The notes below the pieces were generated by a model. It saw only the letters and a list, made by a program, of their open reading frames with translations, was not told the DNA's origin and did not search any database. Source: Betaproteobacteria bacterium (GTDB taxonomy: Bacteria; Pseudomonadota; Gammaproteobacteria; Burkholderiales; Casimicrobiaceae). Taken from it: DNA of 64,000 nt. The DNA lies in assembly GCA_029884335.1 (NCBI GenBank), contig JAOUIA010000005.1, forward strand, positions 1 through 64,000, written 5' to 3'. Below, piece by piece: positions 57,110 through 64,000 of the stretch; the first letter of the stretch is position 1; the number at the start of each line of letters is the position of its first letter. The position numbers and the translations under genes were made by a program.

Positions 57110-59233
57110 TCAGGTCCCCTCGGTCTTCATCGTGTCGCCGGCGAGGTTCGGATACCGCACGTGCTCGACCAGCTCCTGCGTCTGCCTGTCGGGCGCCGGC
57201 GTGAGCAGGCTCACCACGATGATCACGAGGAAGCCCAGCGGCACGCCGAACGTCGCCGCCGAGATCGGCTGGATGTCCCACCAGAGCGCCTGCGGCACCG
57301 ATCGCGGGGTGCCGAAGACGATCTCGCGCATCCACTGCTGTGTCGTGATCATGTACCAGAACGTGACCCCCAGCCCCGCGATCATCCCCAGCGTCGCGCC
57401 CCACTTGTTGGCGCGCTTCCAGAAGATGCCGAGCACCAGCGCCGGGAAGAACGCCGCCGCCGCGAACGAGAACGCCGCAGAGACCAGGAACAGGATGTCC
57501 GCCGGCTTTTGCGATGCCACGAACGCCGCGGCCAGCGCCACCACCAGGAGCAGAACCTTGGAGATGGTGACGCGGCGCGCCGTCGATGCGCTGGGATCGA
57601 GCATCTTGTAGTACAGGTCGTGCGAGAGCGCGTTGGCGATCGTGAGCAGCAGGCCGTCCGCGGTCGACAGCGCCGCTGCGAGGCCGCCGGCCGCGACCAG
57701 CCCGGAGATCACGTACGGCAGCCCGCCGATCTCCGGCGTTGCCAGCACGACGATGTCGCCGCCGATCGAGATCTCGGCGAGCTGCACGATGCCGTCGCGG
57801 TTGACGTCGACCAACGACAGCAGGCCCGGGTCCACCCTCGACCACGACGCCACCCACTGCGGCAGCTTGGCGAACTCCGTGCCGACCAGCAGCGTGTAGA
57901 CGTCGAACTTCACCAGCACGGCGAGCGCCGGCGCGGTGAAGTAGAGGAGGAAGATGAAGAACAGCGACCAGAACACGCTCTCGCGCGCCTCCTTCACCGA
58001 GGGCGTCGTGTAGTACCGCATCAGGATGTGCGGCAGCGCGGCCGTGCCCACCATCAGGCAGAAGATCAGCGCGAGGAAGTTGCGCCGCGAAATGTCCCTG
58101 GCCTTTTCGTCCTTGCCGGGGAACGCCTCGGCGTGGCGCAGCGGCGGGCCGGAGCGCGCCGCGAGCGGCACGTCCTTGTTCCACGCGGCCTTCGCCTCGT
58201 CGGCCGACTTCGGCGCCTTGTCGAGCGCCGACTGCGCCGCGCGGATCTGGTCCTCGGGCGCGTTGGACGCCTTGAGGTCGTCGACCCGCTTCGCGAGCGC
58301 AGCCTTCTCGGCGTCGAGCGAGCCCGGCAGGCCGGCGATCTTCGCCTTCGCGTCGTCGGAGCGCTTCTTGAAGATGTCGCGGACCTCCTTCTCCTTCGGG
58401 TCGTTGGTGAGCTGCTCCTCGCGGGCCGTCACCTTCTCGAGGACCTTGCCGTAGACGAGCTGCGGCACCGGGATGCCGGTGTGCTTGATCGACAGCCAGA
58501 CCACCGGGATCATGTACGCGATGATCAGGATGATGTACTGCGCGACCTGCGTCCACGTCACCGCGCGCATCCCGCCCAAGAACGAGCACACCAGGATGCC
58601 GCCCAGGCCGAGGAAGATGCCGAGCTCGAACGGCACGCCGGTGAGGCGCGTCGTGATCAGGCCCACGCCGTAGATCTGCGCCACCACGTAGGTGAACGAG
58701 CACAGGATCGCCGCGATGATGCCGACGAAGCGCGGGACGTTGCCGCCGTAGCGCGCGCCGAGGAAGTCGGGGATCGTGAACTGCCCGAACTTGCGCAGGT
58801 ACGGGGCGAGGAACAGCGCGACCAGGCAGTAGCCGCCGGTCCAGCCCATGATGAAGGCCAGCCCGCCGTAGCCCGTGAGGTAGAGCGTCCCCGCCATGCC
58901 GATGAAGGACGCCGCGGACATCCAGTCGGCGCCGGTCGCCATGCCGTTGAACAGCGCGGGCACGCGCCGCCCCGCGACGTAGTACTCGGCGGCGTCCGAG
59001 GTCCGGCTCATGATGCCGATGCCGGCGTAGAGCAGCACCGTCGCGAGCAGGAAGACGTAGCCGATCCAGTTCCGCGGCAGCCCGAACTGCTCGAGGATCG
59101 CGAGCGCGACGATGAAGACGACGAAGCCGCCCGTGTACCAGGTGTACACCTTCTTCAGCTGGGCGTTGAACGACTTCTGCGAGCCCGCCGTGAAGACGTT
59201 GGTCGGGGTCTTGGGTTGCGGTGCGCCGGCCAT
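57110..59233 (-). CDS. Sodium:solute symporter, VC_2705-type large subunit
   Basis: 707 residues from ATG 59233, overlapping the small-subunit stop (TGATG). It has an SSS-family core of 13 helices. Signatures are SDAAEYYVAGRRVPALFNGMATGADWMSAASFIGMAG near 79-115, and GGLAAALSTADGLLLTIANALSHDLYYK near 525. Family members with a DUF4212 partner are about 550 residues. The extra length is a hydrophilic, coiled-coil-rich insert at about 251-382. DVNRDGIVQLAE at 476-487 is a canonical EF-hand calcium loop. Location before acs and similarity to ActP suggest acetate or another short carboxylate, but this is inference. Confidence 0.9.
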   Translation of the reverse strand: MAGAPQPKTPTNVFTAGSQKSFNAQLKKVYTWYTGGFVVFIVALAILEQFGLPRNWIGYVFLLATVLLYAGIGIMSRTSDAAEYYVAGRRVPALFNGMATGADWMSAASFIGMAGTLYLTGYGGLAFIMGWTGGYCLVALFLAPYLRKFGQFTIPDFLGARYGGNVPRFVGIIAAILCSFTYVVAQIYGVGLITTRLTGVPFELGIFLGLGGILVCSFLGGMRAVTWTQVAQYIILIIAYMIPVVWLSIKHTGIPVPQLVYGKVLEKVTAREEQLTNDPKEKEVRDIFKKRSDDAKAKIAGLPGSLDAEKAALAKRVDDLKASNAPEDQIRAAQSALDKAPKSADEAKAAWNKDVPLAARSGPPLRHAEAFPGKDEKARDISRRNFLALIFCLMVGTAALPHILMRYYTTPSVKEARESVFWSLFFIFLLYFTAPALAVLVKFDVYTLLVGTEFAKLPQWVASWSRVDPGLLSLVDVNRDGIVQLAEISIGGDIVVLATPEIGGLPYVISGLVAAGGLAAALSTADGLLLTIANALSHDLYYKMLDPSASTARRVTISKVLLLVVALAAAFVASQKPADILFLVSAAFSFAAAAFFPALVLGIFWKRANKWGATLGMIAGLGVTFWYMITTQQWMREIVFGTPRSVPQALWWDIQPISAATFGVPLGFLVIIVVSLLTPAPDRQTQELVEHVRYPNLAGDTMKTEGT

Positions 59234-59493
59234 CACTCGTCTCCCTCGTGGACGTCGTACTCGCGGTCCAGGTTGTTCATGTAGCGCGCGTAGTACCAGA
59301 TGATGACCACGTAGATCACCAGCGAGCCGAACGCGCCCATGAAGAACGCGAACGGCCACCCGAAGAAGTTGAAGTTCAACTCCCTCGCGTACCAGCCGAT
59401 GACGAACGTGACGACGAACCAGATGGCAAGCAGGATCGCGGTGACGCGCAGATTGCGACTCCAGTACTCCTCTTGCTTCGCGGTGAGCTGCAT
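59233..59493 (-). CDS. DUF4212 small subunit of sodium:solute symporter
   Basis: An 86-residue protein from ATG 59493, with AGGAGGAG upstream. Two membrane helices (LRVTAILLAIWFVVTFVIGWYA and FFGWPFAFFMGAFGSLVIYVVIIWYYARYMN) form the family pattern, followed by an acidic tail. It is always paired with the large symporter subunit encoded next, here coupled by a one-base stop/start overlap. Confidence 0.93.
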   Translation of the reverse strand: MQLTAKQEEYWSRNLRVTAILLAIWFVVTFVIGWYARELNFNFFGWPFAFFMGAFGSLVIYVVIIWYYARYMNNLDREYDVHEGDE

Positions 59494-59793
59494 GAAGACT
59501 CCTCCTGACGCACGACGTGCGGATTCTCCCCGTCCGGAGCCCGGCGCGCTCTCGCGGCGCGTCCCGGTCCCGGGCGAGCCATGGCGCGCTTCATTGTCTG
59601 GCGCGCGCGGCCCGCGGGCGCACCCGGGCCTGGGCCCGGGCGGCAAGTTGCGGCGAGTATAGCCACCGGAATTTCCCCGGCGCAACAGATTTCGGCGGCC
59701 GGCGCTCGCCCCGTCGAGCCTCTGCGGCGAAAGCGCCGGGCGGGAATGCGGCTCCCCGCGGCGCCCGCCTCGCGCAACCCCGCCGCGTCGCGG
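59494..59793. other. Intergenic region, symporter operon / TPR gene
   Basis: About 300 bases. It contains a CCCGGGCC-T-GGGCCCGGG-like palindrome near 59624-59641 and, on the minus strand, TATACT at 59661-59656 as a possible -10 for the symporter operon. No gene is supported. Confidence 0.4.
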
Positions 59794-60369
59794 TCAGGGC
59801 GGAGGCGGAGCCGGCAGGCCCGTGTCGCGGGCCAGCTGGGCGGCGACCTTGGGCTCGAACGTGTTGAGGTGCGCGATGATCGCCTCGGCCTTGTCGCGCC
59901 TGCCCCGGTCGAACTGGACGCGGCCGAGCTGGTACCAGCCGTAGGGGCTCATCGGCTGCAGCTTCGTGTTGCGCTCCAGCACGGGCACGGCCTCGTCCAG
60001 ATGTTTGAGCGAGATCAAGGAAAGTGCGAGGCCGTACAGCGCGCGGTCGTGGTCGGGAGCGAGCTCCAGCGTCTGGCGGAAGGCGTCGACCGCGCCGCGG
60101 TGGTCGCCGAGCTGCTGCTTCAGGTACGCGCAGTTGAAGCGCGTCTCGACGTCGCCCGGCCGGAGTTCCGCCGCGCGGCTCATGAGCTCCAGCGCCTCGC
60201 GCCAGCGCTTCTCCTCGGCGAGGTAGAAGGCAACCTGCACCAGCACCGCGCGATCGTCGGGGTACTCGGCGCGCAGCGTCTCGAGGATGCTTCGCGCCGT
60301 GCCCCTCGCGCCGAACACGCGCGCCCAGCCGGCGAGCTTCAGCAGTCCGTAGCGGCGCAGCCCCCGCAT
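59794..60369 (-). CDS. Tetratricopeptide repeat protein
   Basis: A 191-residue protein with no signal peptide. Four to five TPR units span residues 20-175, for example DDRAVLVQVAFYLAEEKRWREALELMSRAAELRPGD and DHDRALYGLALSLISLKHLDEAVPVLERNTKLQP. Such repeats bind partner proteins. The gene starts 4 bp after the small membrane-protein gene and is probably cotranscribed with it. Specific role unknown. Confidence 0.85.
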   Translation of the reverse strand: MRGLRRYGLLKLAGWARVFGARGTARSILETLRAEYPDDRAVLVQVAFYLAEEKRWREALELMSRAAELRPGDVETRFNCAYLKQQLGDHRGAVDAFRQTLELAPDHDRALYGLALSLISLKHLDEAVPVLERNTKLQPMSPYGWYQLGRVQFDRGRRDKAEAIIAHLNTFEPKVAAQLARDTGLPAPPPP

Positions 60370-60373
60370 GCGG

Positions 60374-60715
60374 TCAGCTCGCGCCCAGGCAATCGCGCAA
60401 CGGCAGGCCGAGCCCGGACAGGCACGTCTGCGCGATCGCCCACAGCGTGACGAAGAACGCGAAGAGCAGCAGCCCGAACGTCGCCCAGGGGACGTGGCGG
60501 TCGAGTACGAGCTTCGGCGTGACCAGCCGCACCAGCCGAACGAACGGCGACGCGATCGCCTCGAGCAGCTTGTAGAAGACGTTGCGCTGCGGGTCCGCGC
60601 CGGACGCGCGCGAGAGCGCGTAGACGATGCCCTGGCCCGCGAGCGACATCAGCGCGATCAGCAGGACGATCCTGGCGATGCGCAGCAGCAGCAGCGTGGT
60701 GCCGTAGTCGGTCAA
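60374..60715 (-). CDS. Small membrane protein, YggT-like
   Basis: A 113-residue protein from TTG 60715. Two hydrophobic segments (LLLLRIARIVLLIALMSLAGQGIVYAL and WATFGLLLFAFFVTLWAIAQTCL) flank a basic amphipathic stretch LLEAIASPFVRLVRLVTPKLVLDRHVP. That stretch resembles the repeat of YggT family proteins (ASPFVRLV...). Function unknown. It lies 204 bp after acs on the same strand. Confidence 0.65.
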   Translation of the reverse strand: MTDYGTTLLLLRIARIVLLIALMSLAGQGIVYALSRASGADPQRNVFYKLLEAIASPFVRLVRLVTPKLVLDRHVPWATFGLLLFAFFVTLWAIAQTCLSGLGLPLRDCLGAS

Positions 60716-60919
60716 GGGCAGGTGTGGCGCGCGTCGAAGCGGGCGCCGCCGCTGCGGCGCCGCCCGCTTTGTATCACACCGCCGTCCGGCGGCCCGCTGC
60801 CGGATCGATGCAGAAGGCGTTCGGGAGCGCGGCGGATGCCGCGATGTCGATGCAGCGCATCGCGCATCGCGTCACGCACGCGTTGGCGCTCCAGATGCTG
60901 TCTTGCGCCGTTCTTTCCG

Positions 60920-62887
60920 CTAGATCGACTGCTTCAGCTGGTCGAGGATCGCGGGATTCTCCAGCGTCGAGGTGTCCTGCTTGATGTCCTCGTCCTTCGC
61001 GATCGAGCGCAGCAGGCGGCGCATGATCTTGCCCGATCGCGTCTTCGGCAGGTTGTCGCCGAAGCGGATGTCCTTCGGCTTGGCGATCGCGCCGATCTCC
61101 TTGCCCACCCAGTCGCGCAGCTCCTTCGCGATCTTCTCCGCGTCGGCGCCTTCCGGGCGCGCGCGCTTGAGCACGACGAAAGCGCACACGGCCTCGCCGG
61201 TCATCTCGTCCGGGCGGCCGACCACCGCGGCCTCGGCGACGAGCGGGTTCGCCACCAGCGCCGACTCGATCTCCATCGTGCCGAGGCGGTGGCCCGAGAC
61301 GTTGAGCACGTCGTCGATGCGGCCCATGATCCAGAAGTAGCCGTCGAGGTCGCGGTTCGCGCCGTCGCCGGCGAGGTAGAGCGTGCCGCCCAGCTCCTCG
61401 GGGTAGTACGACTTGCGGAAGCGCTCCGGGTCGCCCCAGATCGTGCGGATCATCGCCGGCCACGGCCGCTTGATCACGAGGAAGCCGCCCTTGCCCAGCT
61501 CGACGTCGTGGCCGGTCTCGTCGACGATCGCGGCCTTGATCCCGGGCAGCGGGAACGTGCACGAGCCGGGCTTGAGGCCGGTCGCGCCGGGCATCGGCGA
61601 GATCATGTGGCAGCCCGTCTCGGTCTGCCACCACGTGTCGACGATCGGGCAGCGCGAGCCGCCGACGGACTGGTAGTACCACATCCAGGCCTCGGGATTG
61701 ATCGGCTCGCCCACCGAGCCCAGCAGGCGCAGGCTGGACAGGTCGTGCTGCTTCGGCAGGTCGGCGCCCAGCTTGATGAGCGACCGGATCGCCGTGGGCG
61801 CCGTGTAGAAGATCGTGACCTTGTGGCGCTGGATGATCTCCCAGAACCGGTTGGCCGACGGGTAGGTCGGCACGCCCTCGAACATCACCTGCGTCGCGCC
61901 GCACGCGAGCGGGCCGTAGGCGACGTAGGTGTGCCCGGTGACCCAGCCCACGTCGGCAGTGCACCAGAAGACGTCGGAGTCCTTGACGTCGAACGTCCAC
62001 TTCATCGACGCCACCGCGCCGAGCAGGTAGCCGCCGGTGGAGTGCTGCACGCCCTTCGGCTTGCCGGTCGAGCCCGACGTGTAGAGGATGAACAGCGGGT
62101 GCTCGGCCTCGACGGGCTCGGCCGGGCAATCGACCGGCTGGCCGGCCACGAGGTCGTGCCACCACGTGTCCAGCTTGTCGTTCCACGCCAGCCCGGCGCT
62201 GCCGAGCCGGCGGTAGACGACGACGTGCTCGACGGAGTCGCAGCCCCCCATCGCCAGGCCCTCGTCGACCGCGGGCTTGAGGGCGAGCTGCTTGCCGCCG
62301 CGGAACTGGCCGTCGGCGGTGATCACCAGCCGGGCGCCGGCATCGGCGATGCGCTCGTTGACGCTCTTCGCCGAGAAGCCGCCAAACACGACCGAGTGGA
62401 TCGCGCCGATGCGCGCGCAGGCCTGCATCGCGACGACGGCCTCGATCGACATCGGCAGGTAGATGAGCGCCCGGTCGCCCTTGCGGATGCCCAGCTTCTT
62501 CAAGCCGTTGGCGAACTGGCACACGCGCTCGTACAGGCCCCGGTAGGTGACCTTGGTGACCGTGCCGTCGTCGGCCTCGAAGATGATCGCCGTGCGGTTG
62601 GGAATGGTGCGGACGTGCCGGTCGAGGCAGTTGTACGAGGCGTTGAGCTTGCCGTCGGCGAACCACTTGTAGAACGGCGCCTTCGACTCGTCGAGCGCCT
62701 GCGTGAAGGGCTTGTCCCAGGCGAGGAGGTCGCGCGCCAGCCGCCCCCAGTAGCCGGCGTAGTCGGCGTCGGATTCGGCGACCAGGCGGGCGTAGTCCTC
62801 GCGGCTCAAGTGCGCCTGCGCCTGGAACGCCGCCGAAGGCTCGAATACGCGGTTTTCGTGCAGGACCGACTCGATCGTCTTGGACAT
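60920..62887 (-). CDS. acs: Acetyl-CoA synthetase
   Basis: A 655-residue protein from ATG 62887, with GGGAGG upstream. It activates acetate to acetyl-CoA through acetyl-AMP. ATP motif [19 protein letters not shown] near 263; [13 protein letters not shown] near 410; [42 protein letters not shown] near 495. The C-terminal catalytic lysine is in [13 protein letters not shown] near 610, the site normally controlled by acetylation. The sirtuin at 24799-25605 could deacylate it. The upstream symporter and TPR genes form a plausible acetate-use neighbourhood. Confidence 0.97.
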   Translation of the reverse strand: MSKTIESVLHENRVFEPSAAFQAQAHLSREDYARLVAESDADYAGYWGRLARDLLAWDKPFTQALDESKAPFYKWFADGKLNASYNCLDRHVRTIPNRTAIIFEADDGTVTKVTYRGLYERVCQFANGLKKLGIRKGDRALIYLPMSIEAVVAMQACARIGAIHSVVFGGFSAKSVNERIADAGARLVITADGQFRGGKQLALKPAVDEGLAMGGCDSVEHVVVYRRLGSAGLAWNDKLDTWWHDLVAGQPVDCPAEPVEAEHPLFILYTSGSTGKPKGVQHSTGGYLLGAVASMKWTFDVKDSDVFWCTADVGWVTGHTYVAYGPLACGATQVMFEGVPTYPSANRFWEIIQRHKVTIFYTAPTAIRSLIKLGADLPKQHDLSSLRLLGSVGEPINPEAWMWYYQSVGGSRCPIVDTWWQTETGCHMISPMPGATGLKPGSCTFPLPGIKAAIVDETGHDVELGKGGFLVIKRPWPAMIRTIWGDPERFRKSYYPEELGGTLYLAGDGANRDLDGYFWIMGRIDDVLNVSGHRLGTMEIESALVANPLVAEAAVVGRPDEMTGEAVCAFVVLKRARPEGADAEKIAKELRDWVGKEIGAIAKPKDIRFGDNLPKTRSGKIMRRLLRSIAKDEDIKQDTSTLENPAILDQLKQSI

Positions 62888-63300
62888 GCCGACCACCTCC
62901 CAAGGGCAGAAGACCGGTCGCGCGATGCGCGACCGCTCGAAACCTGGGAAGTCTACCGGCCTGCGCTTCCGCCGCGCAACGCGGCCCGTCAAGGGAACCG
63001 GGCGGCCGCGGCACCCCCTCGCCCCGGGGGAAGAGCCGGCAGACGATCCTGCCGGTCGGGTTTCCCGGCAAGCCCCTCCCGCCGGCCGGTGGGGACAGGC
63101 GCTGGCGCAACAAGAACCTTGTCGCCGCTCAAGCAGTTCGCTGCCGACCTTGCGCGCCCGCAGGCGGGCTGAAAGAATCGGGCCTATTCCGGGGATCGCG
63201 CAAAGACGCGGCGCGGCGCCGTCGGCGGCGCGCGACCCGGCACCGGCAGTCTTCGACATCAGGGGTGGCCGGCACAACGGCCAACGGAGGAGAGACTCGC
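62888..63300. other. Divergent intergenic region, acs / DUF1302 gene
   Basis: About 410 bases holding both promoters. A GCCGGCAG / CTGCCGG hairpin lies near 63030-63055. GGAGGAGAG precedes the DUF1302 start. No clear sigma-70 or sigma-54 promoter could be fixed. Confidence 0.45.
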
Positions 63301-64000
63301 ATGACCCGACGTTCCCGCGGATCGCCGCTGCGCCTGTCCGGCGTTGCGGCCGCCGTTGCCTGCGCGCTTGGCGCGATGCCCGCAGCGCAGGCCTTCCAGT
63401 TCAGCCACGACGAGGTGACCGGCAGCCTCGACACCACGATCTCGGTCGGCGCGCTGTGGCGCACCCAGGGCCGCGACCCGGGCCTGGTCGCGATCGTCAA
63501 CGGCGGCACTTCGCGCGACCCCAACGCCGACGACGGCAACCTCAACTACGACAAGGGCGACCTCACGTCGCTCGCCGCGAAGGCGACCGTCGACCTGATG
63601 CTCAAGTGGCGCGACTACGGCATATTCGTGCGCGGCACGGCGTTCTACGACTGGGCGGTCGACGACAAGGACGGGCTGGGGCCGCGCGCCCGCGACCGGC
63701 TGGTCAGCGACGCCGAGATCTTCGACGCCTTCGTGTTCGGCAAGTGGTCGATCGCGGGGCGCACGCTGAACCTCCGCGCGGGCAAGCAGGTGGTGAGCTG
63801 GGGCGAGAGCACGTTCATCCCCAACGGCATCAACATCCTGAACCCGATCGACGTCTCGCGGCTGCGCCTGCCGGGCTCCGAGCTCAAGGAGGCGTTCATC
63901 CCCACGCCGATGGTCTGGGGCTCGCAGGAGCTGACCGACACCACGACGATCGAGGCGACGTGGCTCGCGAAGTGGGACAAGACGCGCATCGACCCGCGCG
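63301..64000 (+). CDS. DUF1302 family outer-membrane-type protein, 5' part
   Basis: The first 233 residues; the gene runs off the window. A signal peptide ([23 protein letters not shown]) is followed by [28 protein letters not shown], the usual start of DUF1302 proteins. [21 protein letters not shown] near 99, then [32 protein letters not shown] near 158, are further family blocks. Members are predicted beta-rich outer-membrane or periplasmic proteins, often with a DUF1329 partner and linked to uptake of hydrophobic compounds. The partner, if any, would lie outside the window. Confidence 0.88.
   Translation, partial: MTRRSRGSPLRLSGVAAAVACALGAMPAAQAFQFSHDEVTGSLDTTISVGALWRTQGRDPGLVAIVNGGTSRDPNADDGNLNYDKGDLTSLAAKATVDLMLKWRDYGIFVRGTAFYDWAVDDKDGLGPRARDRLVSDAEIFDAFVFGKWSIAGRTLNLRAGKQVVSWGESTFIPNGINILNPIDVSRLRLPGSELKEAFIPTPMVWGSQELTDTTTIEATWLAKWDKTRIDPR

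Noticed and set aside
56816..59284. 822-codon open frame antisense to the symporter operon
   Set aside because: Compositionally biased shadow; no ribosome site or recognisable domain.

Overview
The window is one high-GC (roughly 70%) stretch of a Gram-negative chromosome, densely coding on both strands, with about 60 protein genes, one tRNA-Leu(CAA) and no phage, transposase or CRISPR array. The gene blocks exbB-exbD-lpxK-Trm112-kdsB-adk, queA-tgt-yajC-secD-secF and glrK-qseG-glrR, together with lipid A genes, a lysine-rich SWIB protein and short CCCCCCGGGGG-type intercistronic repeats, point to a betaproteobacterium, probably Burkholderiales-like. This is inferred from gene content and order, not from a marker-gene tree.

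Layout. 0-8.8 kb: a methyltransferase, an LrgA/LrgB pair, an SCP-x-type thiolase, a small heme-copper-oxidase-like membrane protein, a K+-independent H+-pumping pyrophosphatase fused to an OmpA domain, a PhnD-like binding protein and a pyrophosphate-type phosphofructokinase. 8.8-14.6 kb: glycosyltransferase-TPR, adk, kdsB, Trm112, lpxK, exbD, exbB and a YihY protein, read leftwards. 14.9-31.4 kb: msrA, an MFS carrier, the SWIB protein, an adhesin-E-like protein, a GST, htpX, glnS, xseA, aroC, a sirtuin, a DUF2339 giant, an MFS-PlsC fusion and an amidohydrolase. 31.5-36.8 kb: thyA, a 181-bp MITE-like element, a VOC protein, then a sulfur-redox cluster (diheme C_GCAxxG cytochrome, broken SQR-like flavoprotein, DsrE, ArsR-rhodanese regulator). 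36.9-42.9 kb: a sterol-desaturase-family protein, a small sigma-54 transcription unit, glrR-qseG-glrK, folA and tRNA-Leu. 42.9-54.5 kb: a DAO-type oxidase, acyltransferase 3, a multipass protein, queA-tgt-yajC-secDF, DedA and purB. 54.7-64 kb: a DUF5648/Ig-repeat secreted protein, a two-subunit sodium:solute symporter, TPR, a small membrane protein, acs, and the start of a DUF1302 protein that runs off the window.

The strongest candidate for something undescribed is at 37.9-38.4 kb. A sigma-54 promoter with exact -24/-12 GG-N10-GC spacing lies next to glrR. Two exact TGTC-N10-GACA sites, the GlrR operator known from enterobacterial glmY, lie upstream of it. It would drive a transcript of about 315 nt that ends at an intrinsic terminator and carries only a 52-residue charged ORF. 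This resembles a betaproteobacterial counterpart of the GlrR-GlmY circuit, with a different and unnamed output.

Other structure not explained by genes includes at least three dispersed palindromic repeat families and a MITE-like element. One repeat family sits exactly at the ends of convergent gene pairs and supplies stop codons. Three genes (thyA, folA, arsR-rhodanese) have -10 boxes so close to their start codons that leaderless mRNAs are likely.
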